DNA from: Nocardioides guangzhouensis | Lineage (GTDB): Bacteria > Actinomycetota > Actinomycetes > Propionibacteriales > Nocardioidaceae | DNA length: 64,000 nt | Assembly: GCF_004519545.1 (NCBI RefSeq) | Contig: NZ_SDKM01000006.1 | Span: 62,001 to 126,000, forward strand | Direction: 5' to 3' | Shown here: one piece after another, positions 1 through 7,639 of the stretch | Numbering within the stretch: the first letter of the stretch is position 1 | Layout of the letters: every line of letters begins with the position of its first letter | Program-made: the position numbers and the translations under genes | The notes under the pieces: generated by a model | The model's database searches: none | Told to the model about the DNA's origin: nothing | What the model saw: the letters and a program-made list of their open reading frames with translations, nothing else

Positions 1-400
1 GCGGCAACACCGCGGCCGACAGCGACTTCAGCGAGTACGCCGACACCTGGACCGCCTGCGCGACGTCCGGCCACGGACCGTCGAGGAACTTGCCGCCGAG
101 CAGCGTCTCGGGGTTGCCGTACGCGATCGAGTGCACCACGCCGTCCAGCCCGTCGACGTGCTCGCGCACGGCGTCCGCCAGTCCGGCCAGGTGCTCGTCG
201 TTGGTCACGTCGAGCTCCAGCACCGGCGGCTCGGTCGGCAGCCGCTTGGCGATCCGCTTGGTGATGCCGAGCGCGCGCCCGAAGTTCGAGATCAGCACGG
301 TTGCGCCCTGCTCCTGGGCCACCCGGGCCACCGCGAAGCCGATCGAGGTGTCCATGGTGACCCCGGCGACCAGGATCCGCTTGCCGTCGAGAATGCCCAT
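1..400 (-). CDS. fabI: Enoyl-[ACP] reductase FabI/InhA, N-terminal part (runs off the left edge)
   Basis: NADH-dependent reduction of enoyl-ACP, the last step of each fatty-acid (FAS-II) elongation cycle. The visible 133 residues begin MGILDGKRILVAGVTMDTSI, the InhA/FabI type of dinucleotide fold with a Thr-Met-Asp-Thr-Ser-Ile loop in place of the classical SDR glycine motif, followed by the strand ending LELDVTND that closes the NAD pocket. The catalytic Tyr and Lys lie outside the window. The ATG at 398-400 has an AAGGAGA ribosome site upstream. It follows fabG on the same strand with an 83-bp gap, the mabA-inhA order of actinobacteria. Assignment is firm; the C-terminus is missing only because the window ends. 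Confidence 0.95.
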   Translation of the reverse strand, partial: MGILDGKRILVAGVTMDTSIGFAVARVAQEQGATVLISNFGRALGITKRIAKRLPTEPPVLELDVTNDEHLAGLADAVREHVDGLDGVVHSIAYGNPETLLGGKFLDGPWPDVAQAVQVSAYSLKSLSAAVLP

Positions 401-428
401 CGTCCGTGTCTCCTTGCCGAAGCCTCAG

Positions 429-476
429 TGTCGAATGCGTTGTCGAGTGCGGTGTCGATTGCGGTGCCGATGACGC
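429..476. repeat. 12-bp degenerate tandem repeat between fabG and fabI
   Basis: Four consecutive 12-bp units start at 429, 441, 453 and 465, with consensus TGTCGANTGCGG; the fourth is degenerate. They fill most of the 83-bp gap between the fabG stop and the fabI ribosome site and add no open frame to either gene. Directly visible; function unknown. Confidence 0.7.
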
Positions 477-483
477 GGATGGG

Positions 484-1188
484 TCAATGCCCCATGCCGA
501 GTCCGCCGTCGACCGGGATCACGGCCCCGGTGACGTACGCCGCGCCGTCACCGGCCAGCCAGGTCACGGCCGCCGCGATCTCGTCCGGCGACGCGTAGCG
601 GCCCAACGGGACCTGGTCCTTGATCTTCGCCTGCTGGTCGTCGGTGAGCACCGCGGTCATGTCGGTCTCGACGAAGCCGGGCGCGACGACGTTCGCGGTG
701 ATCGAGCGGGAGCCGAGCTCGCGGGCCAGCGACCGGGCCATGCCGACCAGGCCCGCCTTGGAGGCGGCGTAGTTGACCTGGCCGGCGGAGCCGAGGAGGC
801 CGACCACCGACGAGATGAAGATCAGGCGGCCCTTGCGCTGCCGCAGCATCCCCTTCGAGGCCCGCTTGGCGACCCGGAAGGTGCCGGTTAGGTTGGTCTC
901 GATCACGGTGTTCCAGTCGTCCTCGGACATCCGCAGCAAGAGCGTGTCCTTGGTGACGCCGGCGTTGGCGACCAGGACCTCGACCGGGCCGTGCGCCTCC
1001 TCGACCTGCGCGAACGCGGCCTCGACGGCGTCGGGGTCGGTGATGTCGCAGCGGACGTCGAGCGCTCCCTCGGGGGCGCCGCCGTTGCGGGTGGTGACGG
1101 CGACCTTGTCGCCCTGGGCCAGGAACGCCTCCGCGATCGCACGGCCGATGCCGCGATTGCCGCCGGTGACGAGGACTGATCTGCTCAC
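484..1188 (-). CDS. fabG: 3-oxoacyl-[ACP] reductase FabG (MabA type)
   Basis: NADPH-dependent reduction of 3-oxoacyl-ACP in fatty-acid synthesis. The 234-residue SDR has the cofactor motif TGGNRGIGRA near residue 8, the NAG motif (VANAGVT) near residue 75, a catalytic Ser in ISSVVG and the YxxxK pair in YAASKAG. The C-terminus IPVDGGLGMGH matches FabG proteins. It starts with GTG at 1186-1188 and is the first gene of a fabG-fabI pair. The family has many substrates, but the neighbour fabI fixes the FAS-II role. Confidence 0.93.
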   Translation of the reverse strand: MSRSVLVTGGNRGIGRAIAEAFLAQGDKVAVTTRNGGAPEGALDVRCDITDPDAVEAAFAQVEEAHGPVEVLVANAGVTKDTLLLRMSEDDWNTVIETNLTGTFRVAKRASKGMLRQRKGRLIFISSVVGLLGSAGQVNYAASKAGLVGMARSLARELGSRSITANVVAPGFVETDMTAVLTDDQQAKIKDQVPLGRYASPDEIAAAVTWLAGDGAAYVTGAVIPVDGGLGMGH

Positions 1189-1232
1189 GCTCAGTGACGC
1201 TAGCGACTACCCGCGGGTAGGCGAAAGCGGTC

Positions 1233-1445
1233 TCACTCGTCCTCGAGGCGGAAGCCGACCTTCAGCCCGACCTGGAAGTGCTCGACGGCCCCGTCCTTGA
1301 CCTGGCCGCGCACCTGGGTGACCTCGAACCAGTCGAGGTGGCGCAGGGTCTTGCTGGCACGTTCGATGCCGTTCCTGATCGCCTGGTCGATGCCGTCCTG
1401 GGACGTGCCGACGATCTCGGTGACGCGGTAGGTGCGGTTGGACAT
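1233..1445 (-). CDS. Dodecin (flavin-binding small protein)
   Basis: A 70-residue protein of dodecin size, beginning MSNRTYRVTEIVGTS and containing GIERASKTLRHLDWFEV, the segment whose Trp stacks on the flavin isoalloxazine in characterised dodecins. Dodecins assemble as hollow dodecamers that store or buffer riboflavin, FMN or FAD in the cytoplasm. The frame stays open upstream, but the ATG at 1443-1445 has a GGAGGTTCCCG ribosome site and matches the family start. It is divergent from the DUF3099 gene, 64 bp away. Confidence 0.93.
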   Translation of the reverse strand: MSNRTYRVTEIVGTSQDGIDQAIRNGIERASKTLRHLDWFEVTQVRGQVKDGAVEHFQVGLKVGFRLEDE

Positions 1446-1497
1446 CGGGAACCTCCGGGCTGGTGGGCTGGCGGCTGGAGTCCCGAGCCTAGCGACG

Positions 1498-1509
1498 TAG
1501 AGTGGGTCC
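1498..1509 (+). promoter_or_regulatory. Probable leaderless -10 element for the DUF3099 gene
   Basis: TAGAGT at 1498-1503 ends six bases before the ATG at 1510, the spacing expected when transcription starts on the A of the start codon. There is no purine-rich ribosome site in that gap. The -35 region is not clear. Inference from spacing alone. Confidence 0.4.
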
Positions 1510-1833
1510 ATGGCTCTGCGGGACCGGCACCATGCACCGGAGGCGGTCCGTATCACCACCGCCCCGCGCTCCCGCGCCGACGACATCGCCGCGCGGCAGA
1601 AGCGCTACATCTTCTCGATGGGGTTGCGCACCGTCTGCTTCGTCGGCGCGGTCCTGACCCGGGACAGCTGGGCCATGTGGGCGTTCCTCGTCGGCGCCAT
1701 CTTCCTGCCCTACGTCGCAGTGGTCATGGCGAACGTCGGGGCGGGCCGCGGGGACGAGGCCGGACTGCCCACGGCGGGCGATGTCGGGCGGGAGCTGCCG
1801 CCCTCCGGGACCGGACCGGACCGGCTCGACTGA
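1510..1833 (+). CDS. DUF3099 family small membrane protein
   Basis: A 107-residue protein with a cytoplasmic N-terminus, the conserved block ADDIAARQKRYIFSMGLRT near residues 24-43, and two closely spaced hydrophobic segments (about 37-52 and 57-75), then an acidic, Pro/Gly-rich tail. This is the DUF3099 pattern, common in actinobacteria and of unknown function. Divergent from dodecin and followed by a 6C-like RNA on the same strand. Family call is confident; no function can be assigned. Confidence 0.85.
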   Translation: MALRDRHHAPEAVRITTAPRSRADDIAARQKRYIFSMGLRTVCFVGAVLTRDSWAMWAFLVGAIFLPYVAVVMANVGAGRGDEAGLPTAGDVGRELPPSGTGPDRLD

Positions 1834-1880
1834 CACGCGTCCCGCAGTGCATTCGACACCCTGTCGTGCAACAATGAACC

Positions 1881-1952
1881 AGTGAGCTCAGCCTCCCCCG
1901 TCTGAGTTCACCTCGATGCCGGACGGCTCCCCCCGTGGTCGTCCGGCATCCC
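1881..1952 (+). ncRNA. 6C-like small RNA: two hairpins with C-rich loops
   Basis: Two adjacent hairpins fill the 154-bp gap between the DUF3099 gene and the next gene. Hairpin 1 pairs 1882-1891 with 1902-1911 (10 bp with one G-U) and has a loop containing CCTCCCCC. Hairpin 2 pairs 1915-1925 with 1940-1950 (11 bp, perfect) and has a loop containing CTCCCCCCGT. Two stem-loops each displaying a run of five or six cytosines is the definition of the actinobacterial 6C RNA, known as B11 in M. tuberculosis, which acts on G-rich ribosome sites of target mRNAs. A weak -10 (AACAAT, 1870-1875) would place the 5' end at about 1882. Assigned by structure, not by a covariance search. Confidence 0.7.
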
Positions 1953-1987
1953 CCATTTCCAGGCTCAGCATGTCCGGAAGGTCGTGA

Positions 1988-2221
1988 ATGTCCCCCGCGC
2001 CCGCAGCCGCCCCCGGCACCCCGTCCGGCCCCGAGGAGCTCACCTGCTCCGCCAAGGGCTGCCAGGCACCCGCCACGTGGGAGCTGCTCTGGAACAACCC
2101 CAAGCTGCACACCCCCGACCGGCGCAAGACCTGGCTCGCCTGCGACGAGCACCGCGACTCGCTGGGCGCCTTCCTCGGCGCGCGGGGGTTCCTCAAGGAG
2201 CGGCGCCCGCTCGGCTCCTGA
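1988..2221 (+). CDS. Small conserved actinobacterial protein with two Cys and a CDEH motif
   Basis: 77 residues. After a Pro/Ala-rich start comes ELTCSAKGCQAPATWELLW, then HTPDRRKTWLACDEHRDSL and GFLKERRPLG. The spacing CxxxxC...C-x2-H looks like a small zinc-binding fold, but that is inference. Similar small proteins in actinobacterial genomes are often labelled 'acetone carboxylase', which nothing here supports. It lies just after the 6C-like RNA and is convergent with moaA across a repeat region. No function assigned. Confidence 0.75.
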   Translation: MSPAPAAAPGTPSGPEELTCSAKGCQAPATWELLWNNPKLHTPDRRKTWLACDEHRDSLGAFLGARGFLKERRPLGS

Positions 2222-2252
2222 GGCGGCTTCTAACGCGGGCCGCCGTACGGCC

Positions 2253-2466
2253 GCAATTGCAGCCGTGTGACGTGACCAGCGCGCTCGGAGCTGTCACCGG
2301 GCTGCAATTGCAGGCGTGCGTCACGTCGAGCGGCCGACGTGACTGCCATGCGGCTGCAATTGCAGCCGTGTGACGTGACCAGCGCGCTCGGATCTGTCAC
2401 AAGGCTGCAATTGCGGGCTCACGACATCACGGGTGGCGGACCGCCCTGCAATGCGGCTGCAATTGC
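2253..2466. repeat. 103-bp tandem repeat built on GCAATTGC palindromes
   Basis: Five copies of the palindrome GCAATTGC sit at 2253, 2304, 2356, 2407 and 2459, so the spacing alternates 51 and 52 bp. The full unit is 103 bp (2253-2355 and 2356-2458); the first 60 bp of the two units are nearly identical and the rest has drifted. A perfect 9-bp inverted repeat lies at 2320-2328/2335-2343 and other GTGAC/GTCAC pairs lie between the cores. The array separates two convergent genes, and the fifth copy lies 9 bp from the moaA stop codon. It may act as a two-way terminator or a protein-binding array; neither is shown. Confidence 0.85.
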
Positions 2467-2475
2467 AGGCTTGCG

Positions 2476-3468
2476 TCAGCCCCCGATGGCGCTCATCGGG
2501 CGCGAGGGCTGCAGGAACGTCGGGTCGTCGATCCCGTGGCCGGGGCGCTTGCCGGCGACCGCGGCCACCCAGCGCTCGGCGAGCTCGTCGTCGGAGGCAC
2601 CAGCCCGGAGGGGGGTGCGCAGGTCGGACTCCTCGCGCGCGAACAGGCAGTTGCGTACCTGGCCGTCGGCGGTGAGCCGGACCCGGTCGCAGTCGCCGCA
2701 GAAGGGGCGGGTCACCGAGGCGATGACGCCGACCGTGGCCGGGCCACCGTCCACGGCGAACAGCTCGGCCGGCGCACTCCCCCGCGGCTCGGCGGCGGGA
2801 GTCAGCGTGAACTCCTTCTCCAGACGCGTGAAGATCTCGTCCGCGGTGATCATCCGGTCGCGGTTCCAGGCGTGCTGGGCGTCGAGCGGCATCTGCTCGA
2901 TGAACCTCAGCTCGAAGCCCTCGTCGACCGCCCAGCGCAGCAGCTCGGCGGCCTGGTCGTCGTTGACGTCGCGCAGCAGCACGGCGTTGACCTTGATCGG
3001 CCCCAGCCCGGCGTCACGGGCGGCGTAGAGGCCGGCCAGCACGTCGTCGAGCCGGTCGCGGCGGGTGACCTCGGCGAAGGTGTCGCGACGGATGCTGTCC
3101 AGGCTGACGTTGACCCGGTCGAGCCCGGCGGCCGCGAGCGCGTGCGCGTTGCGGGCCAGGCCGAGGGCGTTGGTGGTCAGCGAGATCTCGGGGCGCGGGG
3201 ACAGCGCCGCGGTGCGCTCGACGATCCCGACCAGCCCGCGACGCACGAGCGGCTCACCGCCGGTGAACCGGACCTCGCGGACCCCGAGCAGCCGCACCGC
3301 GATGTCCGTGAGCCGGACCACCTCGTCGTCGGTGAGGACGTCGTCGTTGGGCAGCCAGTCGAGGCCCTCGGCCGGCATGCAGTAGCTGCACCGGAGGTTG
3401 CAGCGGTCGGTGAGCGAGACCCGCAGGTCCGTGGCCGTGCGGCCCCAGGCATCGGTGAGTGCGCTCAT
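2476..3468 (-). CDS. moaA: GTP 3',8-cyclase MoaA
   Basis: Radical SAM enzyme for the first step of molybdenum cofactor synthesis, converting GTP to 3',8-cyclo-GTP. The 330-residue length is typical. The N-terminal cluster motif is C23-x3-C27-x2-C30 (DRCNLRCSYC), the SAM motif FTGGEPL follows, and the second cluster site is PFCGDCDRVRL with a later Cys in VRNCLFA. The protein ends in Gly-Gly (AIGG), the C-terminal tail needed for catalysis in MoaA. No other mo genes are near, so it stands alone, 76 bp from divergent SURF1. Confidence 0.96.
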   Translation of the reverse strand: MSALTDAWGRTATDLRVSLTDRCNLRCSYCMPAEGLDWLPNDDVLTDDEVVRLTDIAVRLLGVREVRFTGGEPLVRRGLVGIVERTAALSPRPEISLTTNALGLARNAHALAAAGLDRVNVSLDSIRRDTFAEVTRRDRLDDVLAGLYAARDAGLGPIKVNAVLLRDVNDDQAAELLRWAVDEGFELRFIEQMPLDAQHAWNRDRMITADEIFTRLEKEFTLTPAAEPRGSAPAELFAVDGGPATVGVIASVTRPFCGDCDRVRLTADGQVRNCLFAREESDLRTPLRAGASDDELAERWVAAVAGKRPGHGIDDPTFLQPSRPMSAIGG

Positions 3469-3544
3469 CCCCCCATCCTAGGGGCCGGACCCCAGCCCGG
3501 AGCCGCCGTCCACCCCAGACTTCCGGCCCCCTAGCATCGACGGC

Positions 3545-4510
3545 GTGAGGTCCCTGTCGTTCCTGCTGAGCCGACGCTGGATCCTCTTCGGCATCACCGT
3601 GGTCCTGCTCGCCTGGCTGGCGTGGTGGCTGGGCGAGTGGCAGTTCCACCGGCTCGACGAGCGCAAGGAACGCAACGCGATCGTCGAGCGCAACATCGCG
3701 GCCGACCCGGTGCCGGTCGCCGAGGTCATGCGCGACGGGGTCGAGCCGGGCGAGGAGTGGCGCGAGGTCACCGCGACCGGCGAGTACGACACCGGCAACA
3801 CCGTGATCGTGCGGTACCGCACCCGCGACGGCGCCTCGGGTGTCGACGTCGTGGTCCCGCTGGTCACTTCCGACGGCACGGCGCTCCTGGTCGACCGTGG
3901 CTGGATGGCCACCGAGAACAGCGGCACCACCACCGAGGACGTCCCGGCACCGCCCGCGGGCCAGGTCGCGGTCACCGGGTGGGTACGCCGCGACGCCACC
4001 GGCGACTCCGCCACCGTGACCGACAAGTCCACGCGCGCCATCTCCAGCCGGAAGATCTCCTCGGCGCTCGACCTCACGACGTACCCCGGCTTCGTCGAGC
4101 TCGACGCCGAGGATCCGGCGCCCGGGCAACCGCTGGAGAAGGCCGAGCTCCCCGACCTCTCCAACGGGCCGCACTTCTTCTACGGGCTGCAGTGGTGGTT
4201 CTTCGGGCTGCTGGCGGTCGGCGGCTTCCTCTACCTCGCGTACGACGAGTGGCGCGGCGGCCCCGGCACCGCACGGCGTCGCAAGGCCGACCGGAGCGCG
4301 AAGCGGGCCGAGGCGACCGCCCGCCGGGCCGCGATCCGCGCGGCGATCGCCCGCGAGGAGGCTGCCCGGAAGGTCGGCCAGCGCCCCGGACAACGCCCCG
4401 GGCATCAGTCCGGGCAGCAGCGAACGCCCGGACCCACCGCGACCGAGGAGTCAGAGCGCTCGCAGCATGCCGCCGTCGACGGGCAGCATGATCCCGGTGA
4501 CGAAGGATGA
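3545..4510 (+). CDS. SURF1 family cytochrome oxidase assembly protein with an extended tail
   Basis: SURF1 proteins assist heme A insertion into aa3-type cytochrome c oxidase. The 321-residue protein has the SURF1 layout: a transmembrane helix near residues 12-30 followed by GEWQFHRLDERKERN, a large external domain with VDRGWM, and a second helix near 212-230 in HFFYGLQWWFFGL. Beyond it lies an unusual 85-residue tail, first Arg/Ala/Lys-rich, then a GQRPGQRPGHQSGQQ run. The GTG start at 3545 is the first in frame next to the first helix. The last 60 bases overlap the end of the convergent SDR gene. ctaA and ctaB lie 30 kb away in this window. Confidence 0.92.
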   Translation: MRSLSFLLSRRWILFGITVVLLAWLAWWLGEWQFHRLDERKERNAIVERNIAADPVPVAEVMRDGVEPGEEWREVTATGEYDTGNTVIVRYRTRDGASGVDVVVPLVTSDGTALLVDRGWMATENSGTTTEDVPAPPAGQVAVTGWVRRDATGDSATVTDKSTRAISSRKISSALDLTTYPGFVELDAEDPAPGQPLEKAELPDLSNGPHFFYGLQWWFFGLLAVGGFLYLAYDEWRGGPGTARRRKADRSAKRAEATARRAAIRAAIAREEAARKVGQRPGQRPGHQSGQQRTPGPTATEESERSQHAAVDGQHDPGDEG

Positions 4511-5206
4511 CGCGGGCGACATGAGGAACGCTGCGACCCGGCCGAACTCGTCCGGCTCGCCGTAGCGCCCCAGCGGGATCCCGGCGACCGCCTTCGCCTT
4601 CGCGGCCTCGGGGTCGCCCGTCGACGCGTCCAGCTCGGCCACCCGTTCGGTGCCCACCCGGCCCGGCAGCAGGCCGTTGACCCGGATGCCCCGGTCGCCG
4701 AGCTCGTCGGCCAGCGACTTGGCCACCATCGCGAGGCCCGGACGCAGCCCGTTGGAGATGGTGAGGTTGGGGATCGGTGCCCGCACCGACGACGACAGCA
4801 CGAAGGTGATCGAGCCGCCCTGCGGGAGCTCGGCGGCGATCTCCCGGGCCACCCGGACCCCGCCGAGGAACACCGACTCGAACGCCGCCCGCCAGTCCTC
4901 GTCGGTGGTCCCGGTCACGGTGCCGGTCGGCGGTCCGCCGACCGAGATCAGGGCGCCGTCGAGCCGCCCGAACGCCTCCCGCGCCGCGGCGACCAGCCGG
5001 CCGGGCGTCGCAGGGTCCGCGTTGTCGGCGGTGACGGCGACCGCCGCGTCCCCGAGATCCGCGACGGCCTGGGCCAGGGTCGCCTCGTCACGGCCCGAGA
5101 GCACCACCTTCGCGCCCTCCGAGACCAGCCGGTCCGCGGTGGCCCGGCCGAGTCCCCGGGCGCCCCCGGTGACGACGTACACGTGGTCGGTGAGGTTGAG
5201 GTCCAT
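4451..5206 (-). CDS. SDR family oxidoreductase
   Basis: A 251-residue short-chain dehydrogenase with the cofactor motif TGGARGLGRAT near residue 13, and a C-terminus SFVTGIMLPVDGGMLRAL typical of classical SDRs. The catalytic region departs from YxxxK: after VLSSSVRAPIPNLTISNGLR there is no Tyr at the usual place (ISNGLRPGL), so it belongs to the divergent SDRs and may have lost classical chemistry. The start ATG at 5204-5206 is preferred over upstream Arg/Ser-rich frame because it begins the fold. Divergent from the acyl-CoA dehydrogenase 55 bp away. Substrate unknown. Confidence 0.85.
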   Translation of the reverse strand: MDLNLTDHVYVVTGGARGLGRATADRLVSEGAKVVLSGRDEATLAQAVADLGDAAVAVTADNADPATPGRLVAAAREAFGRLDGALISVGGPPTGTVTGTTDEDWRAAFESVFLGGVRVAREIAAELPQGGSITFVLSSSVRAPIPNLTISNGLRPGLAMVAKSLADELGDRGIRVNGLLPGRVGTERVAELDASTGDPEAAKAKAVAGIPLGRYGEPDEFGRVAAFLMSPASSFVTGIMLPVDGGMLRAL

Positions 5207-5261
5207 GGCCCCGATCCTGCCACCGTGTCGACGACGCCCCCGGGCGCGGGATACTGCCGGG

Positions 5262-6431
5262 ATGACGGACCTGCTCGGAATCGACGACCTGCTCACCCCC
5301 GAGGAGCGCGACGTCCGCGACGTCGTGCGCCGCTTCTGCGCCGACCGGATCACGCCGTACGTCGGCGAGTGGTTCGACCGCGGCGAGGTGCCCGACCCAC
5401 GCGGGCTCAGCCGGGAGCTCGGCAAGCTCGGCCTCCTCGGCATGCATCTCGAGGGCTACGGCTGTGCCGGGACCAGCGCGGTCGACTACGGCCTGGCGTG
5501 CCTCGAGCTCGAGGCGGCCGACTCCGGGATCCGGTCGCTGGTCTCGGTGCAGGGGTCGCTGGCGATGTTCGCGATCTGGAAGCACGGCAGCGAGGAGCAC
5601 AAGCAGGAGTGGCTGCCGCGGATGGCGGCCGGCGAGGCGATCGGCTGTTTCGGGCTGACCGAGCCCGACCACGGGTCCGACCCCGCCGGGATGCGCACCC
5701 GGGCCCGCCGGGACGGATCCGGCGACGACGCGGACTGGATCCTCGACGGGGCCAAGATGTGGATCACCAACGGGTCGATCGCCGACGTGGCCGTCGTGTG
5801 GGCGCGCACCGACGACGGGATCCGCGGGTTCGTGGTGCCGACCGACACGCCCGGCTTCAGCGCCCGCGAGATCAAGCAGAAGATGTCGCTCCGCGCCTCG
5901 GTCACCGCCGAGCTGGTCCTCGACGGCGTCCGGCTCCCGGCAGGCGCCGTCTTCCCCGAGGTACGCGGCCTGCGCGGACCTCTCTCGTGCCTCAACGAGG
6001 CTCGCTTCGGGATCGTGTGGGGCGCGATGGGCGCGGCCCGGTCCAGCTTCGAGGCGGCCCGCGCGTACGCCGTCACGCGGGAGCAGTTCGGGAAGCCGAT
6101 CGGCGCGTTCCAGCTGACCCAGGCCAAGCTCGCCGACATGGCCCTCGAGCTCGAGAAGGGCACCCTGCTCGCGCTCCACCTCGGCCGCCGCAAGGACGCC
6201 GGCACGCTGACCCCCGAGCAGGTGTCCTTCGGCAAGCTCAACAACGTGCGCGAGGCGATCGAGATCTGCCGCACCGCCCGGACCGTCCTCGGCGCCAACG
6301 GCATCTCGCTGGAGTACCCCGTGATCCGCCACATGAACAACCTCGAGTCCGTGCTCACCTACGAGGGCACCGTCGAGATGCACACCCTCGTCCTGGGCAA
6401 GGCGCTGACCGGGCTGGACGCCTTCCGGTGA
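5262..6431 (+). CDS. Acyl-CoA dehydrogenase, glutaryl-CoA dehydrogenase type
   Basis: FAD enzyme of 389 residues that oxidises acyl-CoA thioesters. Family marks: CFGLTEPDHGSDP, MWITNGSIADVAVVWA, REQFGKPIGAFQLTQ, and YEGTVEMHTLVLG near the C-terminus, where the Glu of YEGT is the catalytic base of glutaryl-CoA dehydrogenases. SVQGSLAMFAI in the substrate region also fits that subfamily. In GCDH the reaction is oxidative decarboxylation of glutaryl-CoA to crotonyl-CoA in lysine or tryptophan breakdown. Other catabolic genes are absent nearby. Its stop overlaps the GTG of the next gene by 4 bp, so the two are co-transcribed. Confidence 0.9.
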   Translation: MTDLLGIDDLLTPEERDVRDVVRRFCADRITPYVGEWFDRGEVPDPRGLSRELGKLGLLGMHLEGYGCAGTSAVDYGLACLELEAADSGIRSLVSVQGSLAMFAIWKHGSEEHKQEWLPRMAAGEAIGCFGLTEPDHGSDPAGMRTRARRDGSGDDADWILDGAKMWITNGSIADVAVVWARTDDGIRGFVVPTDTPGFSAREIKQKMSLRASVTAELVLDGVRLPAGAVFPEVRGLRGPLSCLNEARFGIVWGAMGAARSSFEAARAYAVTREQFGKPIGAFQLTQAKLADMALELEKGTLLALHLGRRKDAGTLTPEQVSFGKLNNVREAIEICRTARTVLGANGISLEYPVIRHMNNLESVLTYEGTVEMHTLVLGKALTGLDAFR

Positions 6432-7627
6432 GCGTGGGGCGGACGGTCCGGGCGCTGACCCTGCAGGACCGACCCGCGTTGGGGGCGCTCAGCGAGGAGG
6501 CCTTCGGGACGAGGACGAACCCGCCGCCTCCTCCGCCGCCCTCGTGGCCGCCCGCCGGGATGCACTCGGTCGGCACGTTCGTGGACGACCGGTTGGTCGC
6601 GAACGTGACCGGCCGGGAGTACGCCTCGTGGTTCGGCGGGACCCAGATCCCCACCTGGGGCGTGGCCGGCGTGGCGGTGGAGGCCGAGCACCGCGGGTCG
6701 GGCCTGCTCCAGACCCTGTTCGCCGAGTCCTTGGCCGAGGCTCGCCGGCGCGGGGCGGCACTGACCTCGCTGTTCGCCACCGCGACCGGGATCTACCGCA
6801 CGTACGGCTACGAGCTGGTCGCCGACCGGATCACCCTGGAGGTGCCGACCGCGGCGCTCTCCGCACTGCGGTCGGCCGACGGGATCCGGCTGCGCCGCGC
6901 CACCACGGACGACGAGCACCTGGTCTTCCGCACCTACTCGGCGTGGGCGTCGCGGCACCACGGCCCGCTGACCCGGACCGGGCCGTGCTTCCCGCACGCC
7001 GCCGAGGGCGTGACCGAGGCCTGGACGGGCGTCACGCTCGCCGAGGACGACACCGGCTCGGTGGTCGGCTACGCCTCGTGGAACCGCGGCAGCGGCTGGG
7101 GCGCCGACTCCCGGATCACGGTGGGCGACCTGATCGGGCTGACTCCCGAGGCGACCCGGGCCCTGCTGCGGATGCTCGGCTCCTTCCGCACGGTCGCCGC
7201 GCGCGTGCGGATCCCCGCGTCGCGACCCGAGCAGGTCGACCTCGTGGTCCCCGGCCTGCCGCCGAAGGTGGTCGCCAACCAGCACTACATGCTGCGTGTG
7301 CTCGACCTGCCCGACGCGCTGGAGCCGCGCCGGGTCCCGCCGATGCTCACCGGGACCCTGGACCTGACCGTCACCGGCGACGCGTTCGGCGACCTCGACG
7401 GCGGCTGGCGGATCACCGTCGCCGAGGGGGCCGCCCGGTGCGCCCGGGTCGAGGACGCGGCCGGCCCGGTGCTGACCGTCGGCGGCCTGTCGGCGTTGTA
7501 CGCCGGCGCGCTGGGCATGGCGGACCTCCGCCTGGCCGGGCTGGCCCACGGCGGGGACCCGACCTACGACGCGAACCTGGACGCGCTCTTCGTCGGTCCC
7601 GGGGTGCACATCCGGGACTTCTTCTGA
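6428..7627 (+). CDS. GNAT acetyltransferase, Eis-like, with a seven-proline tract
   Basis: A 399-residue Eis-type N-acetyltransferase, the long tripartite form: an N-terminal GNAT domain with the acetyl-CoA site VEAEHRGSGLLQTL near residue 85, a second degenerate GNAT domain, and a C-terminal SCP2-like domain (TVGGLSALYAGALG...LDALFVG). The C-terminus ends in a Phe pair (IRDFF), the carboxylate that serves as general base in Eis. Seven consecutive prolines occur at residues 32-38, a strong ribosome-stalling context. Start is GTG at 6428, inside the stop of the dehydrogenase (GTGA). Eis homologues acetylate amines such as aminoglycosides; the natural substrate is unknown. Confidence 0.9.
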   Translation: MSVGRTVRALTLQDRPALGALSEEAFGTRTNPPPPPPPSWPPAGMHSVGTFVDDRLVANVTGREYASWFGGTQIPTWGVAGVAVEAEHRGSGLLQTLFAESLAEARRRGAALTSLFATATGIYRTYGYELVADRITLEVPTAALSALRSADGIRLRRATTDDEHLVFRTYSAWASRHHGPLTRTGPCFPHAAEGVTEAWTGVTLAEDDTGSVVGYASWNRGSGWGADSRITVGDLIGLTPEATRALLRMLGSFRTVAARVRIPASRPEQVDLVVPGLPPKVVANQHYMLRVLDLPDALEPRRVPPMLTGTLDLTVTGDAFGDLDGGWRITVAEGAARCARVEDAAGPVLTVGGLSALYAGALGMADLRLAGLAHGGDPTYDANLDALFVGPGVHIRDFF

Positions 7628-7639
7628 CCGGGCCTCGGA

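Noticed and set aside
2253..2466. CRISPR-like array
   Set aside because: Units are contiguous with no unique spacers and there are no cas genes.
3469..3544. Molybdenum cofactor riboswitch before moaA
   Set aside because: The 76-bp gap is too short and lacks the needed stems.
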